A program made the translations under genes and the position numbers. DNA of 59,006 nucleotides, taken from NCBI GenBank assembly GCA_031551725.1, contig JAVBNF010000060.1:1-59006 (forward strand), read 5' to 3'. The stretch comes from JAVBNF01 sp031551725 (GTDB lineage Bacteria > Bacteroidota > Bacteroidia > Bacteroidales > P3). Shown here piece by piece: positions 51,063-59,006 of this stretch. The notes beneath the pieces were generated by a model. The model ran no database searches and was not told the DNA's origin. It saw only the letters and a list, made by a program, of their open reading frames with translations. Numbering within the stretch: the first letter of the stretch is position 1; each line of letters opens with the position of its first letter.

Positions 51063-52478
51063 TTATACAAATAAATCATCCATATTTACGTCCGACTGTA
51101 TCATTCCGAAATATTGATTTCGCTTGATTCCGTAAGTTGTAATCATGGTTAGATGAATGGCTTTTTTCGTTTTTGTTTCGCGAAGGAAGGTTTCTTTTTT
51201 GTTTCGGAGATTTTTTTCGGTTCTGCTGTCAATAACAAATTCCGAATTGGCGTACTTCATTTCGCAAAGATTAATTACCTGATCATTCCGGTCGATAAGT
51301 AAATCAATTTGCGCGCCGGAGTCCGCTTGTTTGCTTCTCCATGATGCTGTTTGACTGAGCACGCCTGCAATTCCAAGTTTGTTTTTAATTTGTTTGATAT
51401 GTGAAAGCCCGATTTGCTCAAAAGCATATCCGCTCCACGTCCGATGCTTTGCGTTGTCAATAGAATTTGTCCAAAAGTGCTCGTCATTATACTTGTTGTT
51501 ATGAATGAAATTCATGTAAAACAAAGTGTAAAAGTCGACTAATTGATACAGTTGATCCCTTTGTTTTTTGTCGAGTGTATTGTATTTTAAAATAAATCCG
51601 CATTGCTCCAATTCTTCGAGCGTTTTTGACAAACTTCCGCCGTTAGATAACTTTGTGAGTTTAACAATCTCATCCCTGCTCAAGCCTTTTGTTTTGCTGC
51701 TCAACGCTTTTACGATCTTGATATGATTTTCGGAATGTTTGAAAAGGGAGGCGTATAAATTCGCAAATTCATCGCGCAAAGCGCCCGTTTTTGCAAAACA
51801 TAAAGCATCTACATTTTGCGCCAAACTCATTTTTTTATTCATCAAACTTAAATAAAAGGGAATGCCGCCGAAGATCATGTAACTTTCTAATATCTGATAC
51901 CGATTCATCGAAATATGTCGGGCTTTAAAGAAGTCTTCGCACTCTTTTAGTGTAAAGGGTTTGATGAACAATTGCTTTGTAATGCGGTTATGCAGGCCTC
52001 CGTGACTTTTGATTAGTTTGTTGATCATCCAGGAAGTGGCCGATCCGCAAACGATGAGAAAAATATCTTTTCTTGCTGATGCCCAATGATTCCAAAAGTG
52101 TTCTAAAGCTGTAACAAATCCGGAGCGAGGGGTGTCCATCCAAGGCAATTCGTCCAGAAAAATAACTTTCTTTCCTTTGGTTTTGGAGTGTTCCAATAGA
52201 TGAATCAGCTGTTCGAAAGCATCGAACCATGTGTGTGCTTCCGGATAGGGAATGGAGGAGTGTTTTCGAAGGGCGATGTTGAAATTATTCAGTTGTACGG
52301 AGGTTGTGCTGTTGGCTAATCCTGTCAGATGAAAAGTAAATTGATTATTGAAAAATTCTTTTATCAAAAATGTTTTTCCTACACGTCTTCGACCAAAAAC
52401 AGCTAAAAATTCGGAATATTTTGAATTTACACATTCATTTATAAATAGTTGCTCTTCTTTCCTTCCAACAATATTCAT
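51063..52478 (-). CDS. AAA_14/DUF234-type ATPase with C-terminal nuclease-like domain
   Basis: 471 residues. Walker A GRRRVGKTF near residue 30, Walker B VIFLDELPW, a winged-helix region (SRDEIVKLTKLSNGGSLSKTL), and a C-terminal domain with AQIDLLIDR then CEMKYA, a PD-(D/E)xK-like arrangement (D...ExK). This is the multicopy prokaryotic ATPase family of AAA_14 plus DUF234. Function is unknown; mobility or defence roles are discussed. Its promoter (52504-52511) and body lie between two 53-bp hairpins. Confidence 0.88.
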   Translation of the reverse strand: MNIVGRKEEQLFINECVNSKYSEFLAVFGRRRVGKTFLIKEFFNNQFTFHLTGLANSTTSVQLNNFNIALRKHSSIPYPEAHTWFDAFEQLIHLLEHSKTKGKKVIFLDELPWMDTPRSGFVTALEHFWNHWASARKDIFLIVCGSATSWMINKLIKSHGGLHNRITKQLFIKPFTLKECEDFFKARHISMNRYQILESYMIFGGIPFYLSLMNKKMSLAQNVDALCFAKTGALRDEFANLYASLFKHSENHIKIVKALSSKTKGLSRDEIVKLTKLSNGGSLSKTLEELEQCGFILKYNTLDKKQRDQLYQLVDFYTLFYMNFIHNNKYNDEHFWTNSIDNAKHRTWSGYAFEQIGLSHIKQIKNKLGIAGVLSQTASWRSKQADSGAQIDLLIDRNDQVINLCEMKYANSEFVIDSRTEKNLRNKKETFLRETKTKKAIHLTMITTYGIKRNQYFGMIQSDVNMDDLFV

Positions 52479-52503
52479 CTTTATTTGTTTTTATAATCCG
52501 CTG

Positions 52504-52511
52504 CAAATATA
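52504..52511 (-). promoter_or_regulatory. -7 box of the ATPase gene
   Basis: The minus strand reads TATATTTG, 26 bp before the ATG, and lies between the gene and the right hairpin (52542-52594), which could act as its operator. Confidence 0.5.
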
Positions 52512-52541
52512 CAAAAATTTATAGATATAGCGAAATATAAT

Positions 52542-52594
52542 TTTTATAATCAGCTATAACTCGAAAAAAATAGTAGTTATAGCTGATTATAAAA
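52542..52594. repeat. 53-bp hairpin repeat, right copy
   Basis: The same arms as at 51005-51057, with a slightly different 13-nt loop. The copies are direct repeats that bracket the ATPase gene. Confidence 0.9.
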
Positions 52595-52703
52595 TTTCGA
52601 AAATACGCAAGTAAACTTCTTTTAATTTATGCAAAAATACACTTTTTTATAAAAAGTCAAGGCAATCTGTGTGTTCTACAGGATTTACAAGATTAACAAG
52701 TTT

Positions 52704-52752
52704 ATGGGGTAAATTATCGGATATTTCTACCTGTGCATGGGGTAAATTATCG
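52704..52752. repeat. Two direct copies of ATGGGGTAAATTATCG
   Basis: 16-bp exact copies at 52704-52719 and 52737-52752, 33 bp apart, between the hairpin and the MgtC/DUF4010 gene stop. Operator sites or recombination debris cannot be told apart. Confidence 0.7.
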
Positions 52753-52763
52753 TTTTTTACTAA

Positions 52764-54047
52764 TTAGTAAAACGCCACTACCAACATTCCTAAATTAATC
52801 ACCGAAATAGCCACAAGCGCCAAAATGGTGGTTCTGCGGATTTTCTTATTCGCGAAAAGCGCGGTGTAAAAAGCTTTCAAGATATTATTGCTGATGATGG
52901 CCTGAAAAGTTGCAATGGATAAAGCCTGCATCGAAATGTCGAATTTCCCTTGAAACAAACTGGTCAAGAACGGATTGATATCGCTAATCCCGACAATCCA
53001 CGAAAAGCGGTTTAATCCCGTTTCGCCGAAGTTTTGAACGATGTAGTAGGTGAGGAGGGTGAAAACAACAAATAGAATCGAAAACATCAAAGCCACGCGG
53101 AATTCCAACGGGTTTTTATCATCATTTTCAAAATGCTCGTGAACTGCCGAATCCGTGTGTTTGAAATAGCGGATAAAAACCGCAATTCCCGCGGAAATCG
53201 CAATCATCAAAATGAAATAAGGCAGCAAATGAAGGCAGAGATCCAGATTGAAAATAGCCAGCATAATCAAAATCCTTACATACATCATGGAAGTGGCAAG
53301 AATGATACTGCCTGCATATTGGTTAAGTCCGGCGTTTGCGGTTTTACTTTTGCGCGAAAGGATAAGCGTTGTGGCCGTACTGCCGTATAATCCGCCCAAA
53401 ATACCGGTTACGAGTAATCCGGAATCTTGAAACACAAAACGTTTGAGCAGGTAGCTGATGTACGAAATACTCGAAACCACAACGAGCGAAAGCCAGATGC
53501 TGCGCGGCGAAATGGCAATGCCCGGAATTAAATCTTCGGTGGGAAGCATCGGCAAAACAATGCCGATAATCAAAATAAATTTGGCCAGCGTCACGAATTC
53601 GTCGTTGTTCATCTTTTTCGCAAACGAAATAAACGTTTCTTTCATCTCGGTGATGAGCAAAATGGTAACGATGACGAGCAGATAAAACCACGAAGGCTGC
53701 GTGATGACAAGCGGTGCCAAGCTGTAAGTGATAAAAGCCGTGACAATGGATGTGAGCCCGAATTTTTGCGCAAGTTTGGATTTGAAATAATAATTTATTC
53801 CCAACAAAAATGCCAAAATAAAAAATCCGCCGCCGAAAAGCAGCATGCCGGCAGGATCCAAGATGTATAAGATATATCCTAAAATCCCGATTAACGTAAA
53901 TGTACGGTCGGTGCCGAACAGCATCGAATTTTCGTTTTCATTTTGCAAATGCAACCGCCTTTGCGAAAGTCCGATGAGCAGCGAGAAAATCGTTACCATG
54001 ATGAAGGAAACGAGATTCGGTGGGAGCGTTTCGAAGTATTCTTTCAT
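52764..54047 (-). CDS. MgtC/SapB-family and DUF4010 membrane protein
   Basis: 427 residues with about 12 membrane segments. The N-terminal part (SLLIGLSQRRLH, RTFTLIGILGY) is MgtC-like and the rest (LVTGILGGLYGSTATTLILSRKS) is the DUF4010 domain. Substrate is unknown. Its 3' end is duplicated in decayed form at 50889-50985. ATG at 54047. Confidence 0.88.
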   Translation of the reverse strand: MKEYFETLPPNLVSFIMVTIFSLLIGLSQRRLHLQNENENSMLFGTDRTFTLIGILGYILYILDPAGMLLFGGGFFILAFLLGINYYFKSKLAQKFGLTSIVTAFITYSLAPLVITQPSWFYLLVIVTILLITEMKETFISFAKKMNNDEFVTLAKFILIIGIVLPMLPTEDLIPGIAISPRSIWLSLVVVSSISYISYLLKRFVFQDSGLLVTGILGGLYGSTATTLILSRKSKTANAGLNQYAGSIILATSMMYVRILIMLAIFNLDLCLHLLPYFILMIAISAGIAVFIRYFKHTDSAVHEHFENDDKNPLEFRVALMFSILFVVFTLLTYYIVQNFGETGLNRFSWIVGISDINPFLTSLFQGKFDISMQALSIATFQAIISNNILKAFYTALFANKKIRRTTILALVAISVINLGMLVVAFY

Positions 54048-54131
54048 AGTTTTATGTTCAAATTGGAGGTTCAGGAAGTTTGGGAAGTTCAGGATGGTTC
54101 CAACTTCCTGAACTTTTAAACTTTCTAAACA

Positions 54132-55484
54132 TTACTTAAAACCAATGGGCTGTTCGTCTTTGTGCTTTAGCGTTAATAATGTAATCTCCGGCGGCATGCC
54201 GATGCGAAACGGAAATACGTTAAACCCAAAACCTACGTTGATATATAAATATTGATTGCCTTCTTTGTAAAGTCCACCCCAATGTCCGCCTTTTAAAGAG
54301 AGCAAACTCCGCGAAAAATGTTTGTACGAAATGCCGATTTGCGCGCCGTGCGTATGTCCGCTCAATGTGAGCGCAACAAACGGATATTTTTTTTGTACAA
54401 CCGAATCGAAAGCCCCCGGATCATGGGTTAATAAAACAATAAAATCCGATGTGTCAACGTTTGTAAATGTTTTTGTAAAATCACCATTTTGAATGGCGTG
54501 TTTATCATTTGGCTTGCGCTTTGGCGCAAAGTTCTCGGTGCCGCAAAGCACAATAGAATCAGCATTTCTATGAAGAATAACGGATTCATTTTTCATTAAA
54601 TGCCAATTTATTTTTTGAAAAGAAGATTCCATGTTTTGAATCATTTTCAAGCTGTCTTCCGGATGTTTCCAATACAAATAATTACCATAATCGTGATTTC
54701 CACGAATAGCAAAAACGCCGTCTTTGGCTTGTATGCTTTTCAAAACATCCAGATAAGGAAGCATTTCAAATGCCGAATAATTCACAATGTCGCCCGTAAA
54801 CACAACTAAATCGGGATTGAGTTGGTTGATTTTCGAAACTAATTTTTCCAGCGGTTTTGTACTTGTAAACGAGCCGATGTGTGCATCCGAAATTTGCACG
54901 ATTCGATAATTGTCAAACCCTTTCGGGACACGCGAATCCGTGATTTCAACCTCGTTGGTTTTGTAGGCGGTAACTCTGAAAAATGCGAAAAACAGCGAAG
55001 AGATCAATACAAGAAATCCCAATAAAACCGATGACATTAATAGGAAAGGCGAATAAGAAATTTCGTTGAATTGAATACTTTTTTTCTGTTTGATATATTT
55101 GAAAAAACGCAGGATTTTCGCTATTATCAACGGAAATGCTGCCATCATAAAACTTTGCAGCAAGATGATGATGCTTCCGATTCCGCCGGTGCGCATGGCC
55201 GGCGTCCAATGGATAACGCTATAAGTGGAAATGCCAACGGCGTAAATAATCATTAAAGCCGGAGCCGTGAATGAAAAAAGATAGAATAAAGTTTGTAAAA
55301 AAGCAGACTGTTTTTGATGTACGCTTTTTCGGAAAACGAAGAATACGTAAGCATTTGCAAACAGCATCAGCGTGAGCACTCTTGGAACGCTGTGCGTACG
55401 CGGGAAGGTGTTTACAAACAAAACATTCATCAACACCGCTGCCAACAGGAAGAATGAAAGAATTATGTAGTTTTGTTTTTTCAT
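54132..55484 (-). CDS. Membrane-anchored metallophosphoesterase
   Basis: 450 residues. Several N-terminal membrane segments (to about 180) precede a calcineurin-like phosphoesterase with VQISDAHIGSF, VFTGDIVNYS, IRGNHDYGNY, LLTHDP and LSGHTHGAQIG, giving the complete two-metal site. The family includes LpxH-like and UDP-sugar hydrolases, but the substrate is unresolved. It lies 37 bp downstream of the TonB-like gene on the same strand and may be in its operon. Confidence 0.9.
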   Translation of the reverse strand: MKKQNYIILSFFLLAAVLMNVLFVNTFPRTHSVPRVLTLMLFANAYVFFVFRKSVHQKQSAFLQTLFYLFSFTAPALMIIYAVGISTYSVIHWTPAMRTGGIGSIIILLQSFMMAAFPLIIAKILRFFKYIKQKKSIQFNEISYSPFLLMSSVLLGFLVLISSLFFAFFRVTAYKTNEVEITDSRVPKGFDNYRIVQISDAHIGSFTSTKPLEKLVSKINQLNPDLVVFTGDIVNYSAFEMLPYLDVLKSIQAKDGVFAIRGNHDYGNYLYWKHPEDSLKMIQNMESSFQKINWHLMKNESVILHRNADSIVLCGTENFAPKRKPNDKHAIQNGDFTKTFTNVDTSDFIVLLTHDPGAFDSVVQKKYPFVALTLSGHTHGAQIGISYKHFSRSLLSLKGGHWGGLYKEGNQYLYINVGFGFNVFPFRIGMPPEITLLTLKHKDEQPIGFK

Positions 55485-55521
55485 AAATTTGAAAATATGA
55501 AATACAAATAAATTTTGTTTG

Positions 55522-56298
55522 TTAATTCAAACGGACAAACTTATAAGTAATCGTTCCCACTTGTGTTTCGGGGGCGTCGCTTTTATCGGAGAATTTCGAG
55601 CGCAGGGCCGCTTGTTCGGCTTGCTGCCACAAACTCGGGTCGGCTGTTGTCGTGCCCTTTTCGCCGGCTTTTGCGCGCACAACTTGCCCACCCGGATCTA
55701 CCCAGATTTTCACAACCACAGCGCCTTGTTCGTCGGAATTGTAAACCGGTTTTGCCAACGATTTGGAGCTTCTTCCTTGAAGTGAGAACGAAACGCCGCC
55801 GCCGCTTCCGGGAGTTCCCGAATAGTTGGGCGAGCCCGGAGTTCCACCCGGAACACCTTGGTCGCCGGGTTTTCCGGTAATGCCCTCGCTGCCGCTCGCA
55901 TTAGCCGTACGTTTGCCCGGATACAATGCATTCGGATTAATGGTTGGCTGTTCGGGTTGCGGCTCCTCGCGCATTTGTTCTTGTTGCGGTTGATTGTTTT
56001 TCAGAGGTTTCCGTGCCGGTTTTCGGTTTGGCATCGCTACACTTTCTTCGGTCGACTGTGTGGAAATTTGCTCTTCGTTGGAAGCACGGTGTTGAGGCGC
56101 GACAGCTTCCGGCGATTCCGAAATCTCGGGCTGAATAGTTCCCATGCCGTCTTCGCTGTTGCCCAAATTCACTTCAACCCCCATTTCCGGCGGCGGAGGA
56201 ACAGGATAATGCAGGCCGAGTGTGAACAAAAGCACAAACAGCAGCCCGATAATCAGGATGGTTCCAAAGAGAGCTTTTATGCGGTTTTCTTTTTCCAT
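55522..56298 (-). CDS. TonB-like energy transducer
   Basis: 258 residues. One N-terminal membrane segment (about 9-28) and PVPPPPEMG, then a long Pro-, Gln- and Gly-rich periplasmic region (PGTPGSPNYSGTPGSG) and a C-terminal TonB-like beta-alpha segment (VVVKIWVDPGGQVVRAKAG). Its ATG overlaps the exbD stop by 1 bp. With ExbB and ExbD it would carry proton-motive force to outer-membrane receptors; it could also be TolA-like. Confidence 0.85.
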   Translation of the reverse strand: MEKENRIKALFGTILIIGLLFVLLFTLGLHYPVPPPPEMGVEVNLGNSEDGMGTIQPEISESPEAVAPQHRASNEEQISTQSTEESVAMPNRKPARKPLKNNQPQQEQMREEPQPEQPTINPNALYPGKRTANASGSEGITGKPGDQGVPGGTPGSPNYSGTPGSGGGVSFSLQGRSSKSLAKPVYNSDEQGAVVVKIWVDPGGQVVRAKAGEKGTTTADPSLWQQAEQAALRSKFSDKSDAPETQVGTITYKFVRLN

Positions 56299-56714
56299 TA
56301 TTCGGATTTGGGCGTGGTTGCCAAAATTACTTTGTGTCTGGTTCCCATTTGTTCGTTGATACCGTTAACGGCATCAATCACATTAACAATGTATTGCACG
56401 GGAACACTTTTGTCGGCGCGCAGCACAACAGAGGCTTCCGGCTCGGAGCCGATGCCGGCATAAATCATATCTTGCAGTTGCGGTTCGCCAACCAACTGTT
56501 CGCCAACGTAGAAGCGGTATTGATCGTCAATGTAGACAGTGACGGATTGTTTGGCCATGGTTTTGCTGTTGCTGTTCGGCAAAAGCAATTTCACGGCGTT
56601 CGGACTAACCATTGTTGAAATCAAAATAAAGAAAATCAACAACAGGAACACCAGATCCGACATCGAAGCCGAACTGAAAGAGGTGTTCGTTTTATTGCGT
56701 GTTGTAAGTGCCAT
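56298..56714 (-). CDS. ExbD/TolR-type membrane protein
   Basis: 138 residues. A membrane segment SDLVFLLLIFFILIST carries the conserved aspartate (D20), followed by a periplasmic domain. It forms the proton channel with ExbB. Coupled to exbB (7 bp) and to the TonB-like gene (1-bp overlap). Confidence 0.92.
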   Translation of the reverse strand: MALTTRNKTNTSFSSASMSDLVFLLLIFFILISTMVSPNAVKLLLPNSNSKTMAKQSVTVYIDDQYRFYVGEQLVGEPQLQDMIYAGIGSEPEASVVLRADKSVPVQYIVNVIDAVNGINEQMGTRHKVILATTPKSE

Positions 56715-56720
56715 GCTGGT

Positions 56721-57416
56721 TTATTTTACAGGCTCGTGCAACAAATCCATGAATTCGGTGGTGCGCGCTTCAAGTTGAAAAACAATGCTTTCGATGCGTC
56801 CAACTAAATAGTTATAGCAAATAAAAGCGATAATCCCAACAACTAAACCACCTACAGTAGTGATCATTGCTTGATACATACCGGACGAAAGCGTTGCAAT
56901 TTCGATATTGTTGCCTCGTGCAGCCATGTCGAAAAACACTTCCACCATCCCGGTAACGGTTCCCAAAAATCCAATCATTGGACCGGCTCCGGCCGTGGTT
57001 GATAACCATGAAAGGCCTTTTTCGAGTTTGGCAATTTCCAGTTTACCCACATTTTCAATGGCAGCGTTGATGTCATTTAAAGGTTTTCCGATGCGGGAAA
57101 CGCCTTTGCTCACCATGCGTGCAATGGGCGCATCGGTGCCGGCGCACAAGGCTTGTGCGGCATCAAGGCGTCCGGACATGATAAAATCGCGGATGCTGTT
57201 CATAAAAGCCGACTGGTCTTTGTTGGCGCGGCGAATGGTTAAAAAACGTTCGATAAAAATATAAATCGAAATAACCAAAAGAAGGAAAAGCGGAATCATC
57301 ATCCAGCCTCCCTTAAGCGTCATATCAATCAGATTGATTTTTTCTTCGTGCGGAATGACCGGTTGTGCAGCCGTTGCCATTACGGTTTGAGCTTCTTGAA
57401 TTTGGAGTAATAACAT
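56721..57416 (-). CDS. ExbB/TolQ/MotA-type proton channel protein
   Basis: 231 residues. Three membrane segments: about 33-53 (GWMMIPLFLLLVISIYIF), and two after the cytoplasmic loop with GAGPMIGFLGTVTGMVEVFF and ITTVGGLVVGIIAFICYNYL. First gene of the exbB-exbD-tonB-like operon. A -7 box lies at 57465-57472. Confidence 0.94.
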   Translation of the reverse strand: MLLLQIQEAQTVMATAAQPVIPHEEKINLIDMTLKGGWMMIPLFLLLVISIYIFIERFLTIRRANKDQSAFMNSIRDFIMSGRLDAAQALCAGTDAPIARMVSKGVSRIGKPLNDINAAIENVGKLEIAKLEKGLSWLSTTAGAGPMIGFLGTVTGMVEVFFDMAARGNNIEIATLSSGMYQAMITTVGGLVVGIIAFICYNYLVGRIESIVFQLEARTTEFMDLLHEPVK

Positions 57417-57464
57417 GGAAATATGTTTTTAATTTTTTAGAGCCTAATATTATTTTTCAACATT

Positions 57465-57472
57465 CAAAATTA
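57465..57472 (-). promoter_or_regulatory. exbB operon promoter -7 box
   Basis: The minus strand reads TAATTTTG, 49 bp before the exbB ATG. Confidence 0.45.
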
Positions 57473-57572
57473 ATAAAAAAACAGATGCATTGAAACGGCA
57501 TTTTTGACAATTATTAAACATTCAAATGTTAATAGAACAATTTTAATGCCAAAGTCTTTTTACCCGGAAAAT

Positions 57573-57601
57573 AAAAAGGAGGACATTGTAATCCTCCTTT
57601 T
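57573..57601 (-). terminator. Terminator hairpin beside the IS element
   Basis: AAAAGGAGGA and TCCTCCTTTT form a stem; on the minus strand it is followed by a T-rich tail. It would end a minus-strand gene that lies to the right, now cut off by the IS element. Confidence 0.6.
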
Positions 57602-57611
57602 GTAATGTGCT

Positions 57612-57637
57612 TGTCTAGTCCTGAAATAGCGTTACAC
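57612..57637 (+). repeat. IS left inverted repeat
   Basis: Begins TGTCTAGTCCTGAAATAGCG and matches the reverse complement of the right end (58980-59006) with a few mismatches. Confidence 0.8.
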
Positions 57638-57649
57638 AAAAAAAACGTT

Positions 57650-58084
57650 ATGGAAGAAAATACAGGAAGCGAGTATGTTAAGCGCACACAGAAGGATTAC
57701 AGCATGTCTTTTAAATTGCAAGTAGTTCAGGAGGTAGAACATGGCGAGTTAAGTTGTCCGATGGCTCGTCGGAAGTACGGCATACAGGGTAAACACACAG
57801 TAGAAGAATGGTTAAAAAAATATGGTACCTTTGCATGGGAAAGTAAAAGTCCGTTTCTTATGGAAAAGACACCACAACAAAGGATACTTGAGTTGGAACA
57901 ACAAGTCAAGTTGTTAAAAAAGCAGAATGCCTTTTTGGAAAAACGAGTAGAAAACGCCGATACCAAATCTGTTATTTTTGATATGATGATTGATTTGGCA
58001 GAGAAGGAGTATAAGATTCCGATCAGAAAAAACTCCTTGCCCGGACAATCGAACGATATTGTAGCGAACAGCACAGATCAATAA
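57650..58084 (+). CDS. IS3-family transposase OrfA
   Basis: 144 residues from ATG 57650; the ATG at 57605 lies outside the IS and is rejected. An N-terminal helix-turn-helix (SFKLQVVQEVEHGELSCPMA) binds the ends, and a leucine-zipper coiled coil (ILELEQQVKLLKKQNAFL) multimerises it. A slippery A AAA AAC stands near its end. Confidence 0.92.
   Translation: MEENTGSEYVKRTQKDYSMSFKLQVVQEVEHGELSCPMARRKYGIQGKHTVEEWLKKYGTFAWESKSPFLMEKTPQQRILELEQQVKLLKKQNAFLEKRVENADTKSVIFDMMIDLAEKEYKIPIRKNSLPGQSNDIVANSTDQ
58027..58033 (+). other. Programmed -1 frameshift site of the IS3 element
   Basis: A AAA AAC in the OrfA frame (agA AAA AAC). From base 58033 the -1 frame stays open into orfB, giving the OrfAB fusion transposase. 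Confidence 0.8.
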
Positions 58085-58098
58085 GCAAGTCCTGTGAG

Positions 58099-58950
58099 TT
58101 GTTCGGGCTAAGCAGACAGGCTTATTACCGCAAGCGGTGGAGTGTTAAAAAGCGGCGCGATACAGCAGGTATTGTTGTTGAACTGGTGTTAAAAGTTCGT
58201 CAACAAATGCCGCGTATAGGTACACGAAAACTATATCATTTATTAAAACCGGAGCTTCAACAATTAGGTGTTGGCCGAGATAAATTATTTGCCATTATGA
58301 ACGCAAACCATTTAGCAATAAAAGCGCTCAGGAGTTATCATAAAACAACAAACTCTTATCATCGTTTTCATAAGCATAAGGATCTTGTATCTCAAACTAC
58401 CGTTCAAAGGCCGGAGCAAGTCTGGGTATCAGATATTACTTATGTTGGAGGACGCAAAAATCATACTTATTTAGCGTTAATCACAGACGCTTATTCTAAA
58501 AAGATAGTTGGGTATAACTTATCTGAAAGTTTAAGTGCCGAAGGCTGTTTGGAGGCTTTGAAAATGGCACTGAAAAACCGTAAATGGAAAGCAGAGCCGT
58601 TGATACATCATTCGGATCGCGGAATACAATATTGCTGTGATGAATATCAAGAACTACTTAATAGAAATAAACTAAAAGTTAGTATGACAGAATCTTATGA
58701 TCCATATGCCAATGCTGTAGCTGAAAGAGTTAATGGAATTATCAAACATGAATTTGGACTCGAGAAATACAAGGTGGATTTAAAAACAAAACAACGCTTA
58801 GTGGCCGATAGCATTACAACCTATAACACTAAAAGACCTCATTATTCCTGCCATTATTTAACTCCGGAGCAAATGCATAATCAGAATAAAATTAAAATCA
58901 GAACTTACAGAAAAAAAGATAGTTGCAAGTTTAAACTTGCAACTATCTGA
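58099..58950 (+). CDS. IS3-family transposase OrfB (DDE catalytic part)
   Basis: 283 residues as a separate frame, but the frame continues upstream to the slippery site and is probably made as an OrfAB fusion. Catalytic residues: D in VSDITYVGG, D in HHSDRGIQYCC and E in AVAERVNGIIKHEF, the DDE triad. An HTH_21-like helix-turn-helix (TRKLYHLLKPELQQLGVGRD) precedes it. Confidence 0.95.
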   Translation: MFGLSRQAYYRKRWSVKKRRDTAGIVVELVLKVRQQMPRIGTRKLYHLLKPELQQLGVGRDKLFAIMNANHLAIKALRSYHKTTNSYHRFHKHKDLVSQTTVQRPEQVWVSDITYVGGRKNHTYLALITDAYSKKIVGYNLSESLSAEGCLEALKMALKNRKWKAEPLIHHSDRGIQYCCDEYQELLNRNKLKVSMTESYDPYANAVAERVNGIIKHEFGLEKYKVDLKTKQRLVADSITTYNTKRPHYSCHYLTPEQMHNQNKIKIRTYRKKDSCKFKLATI

Positions 58951-58979
58951 TAAATGTTATAACTTTACACTAATATTAA

Positions 58980-59006
58980 CCTGTAACGGTTATTTAGGAC
59001 TAGTCA
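58980..59006 (+). repeat. IS right inverted repeat
   Basis: Ends in GGACTAGTCA at the last base of the window; matches the left end in reverse complement. Confidence 0.8.

Larger units (their letters stand above)
57612..59006 (+). mobile_element. IS3-family insertion sequence
   Basis: About 1395 bp. The left inverted repeat (TGTCTAGTCCTGAAATAGCG, 57612 onward) and the right end read backwards from 59006 (TGACTAGTCCTAAATAACCG) match at most positions. It carries orfA and orfB with a programmed -1 frameshift site. Copy looks intact. The right end is the window end, so target duplication cannot be checked. Confidence 0.9.

Overview
The window is a chromosomal segment of a Bacteroidota bacterium, most likely of the order Bacteroidales. 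This rests on the many promoters with the -7 box TAnnTTTG (several with a TTTG or TTG about 19-21 bp upstream), two FISUMP-domain proteins, both MutS and MutS2, and a PepSY-like lipoprotein. Base composition is moderate to AT-rich. Coding density is high, and many short interspersed repeats lie both between and inside genes.

Layout: 0-2 kb holds the 3' part of a FISUMP surface protein. 2-14 kb holds housekeeping genes (miaB, prfA, guaA, mltG, a lipoprotein esterase, an AI-2E-type permease, radC, a polysaccharide deacetylase-like gene, an acyltransferase-like gene and a four-helix-bundle gene between octamer arrays). 14-19.3 kb holds a transglutaminase-like protein, a lipoprotein and a second FISUMP gene inside a cluster of inverted repeats. 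19.4-24.6 kb holds a large ABCG-type transporter, an RloA/RloB (AbiL-like) candidate defence pair and tRNA-Leu. 24.6-36.5 kb holds upp, mutS2, a large lipoprotein, miaA, metF, an AbiEii-type toxin/partner pair and metH. 36.5-49.3 kb holds an MsbA-like ABC exporter, a DivIC/FtsB-like protein, a bifunctional-nuclease-family protein, tRNA-Phe, an acetate transporter, ogt, folC and a mutS-GT2-murB-DUF2148-AlbA run. 49.4-54 kb is accessory DNA: a RelE-type TA pair, an unrecognised ORF, an AAA_14/DUF234-type ATPase between two 53-bp hairpins, and a decayed copy of the 3' end of the neighbouring MgtC/DUF4010 gene. 54-57.4 kb holds a metallophosphoesterase and an exbB-exbD-tonB-like operon. 57.6-59.0 kb is a complete-looking IS3-family element whose right end coincides with the window end.

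Functional links: MiaA and MiaB catalyse consecutive steps of ms2i6A tRNA modification. MetF supplies methyl-tetrahydrofolate to MetH, and FolC polyglutamylates folates. MutS, MutS2, RadC and Ogt relate to DNA repair.

The most striking observation is that short repeats have entered conserved protein genes in frame. A 28-bp palindrome (GTAGAGAC...GTCTCTAC) lies inside miaA, metH and mutS, read in the same frame each time (R-D-x4-V-S-T). It also occurs between genes, where one copy appears to form the tRNA-Leu terminator. Other 7-8-bp tandem arrays add peptide segments to MutS2, FolC, MiaA and MetH and build the signal peptides of both FISUMP proteins. This resembles the Rickettsia palindromic elements, and I know of no description of it for these families.
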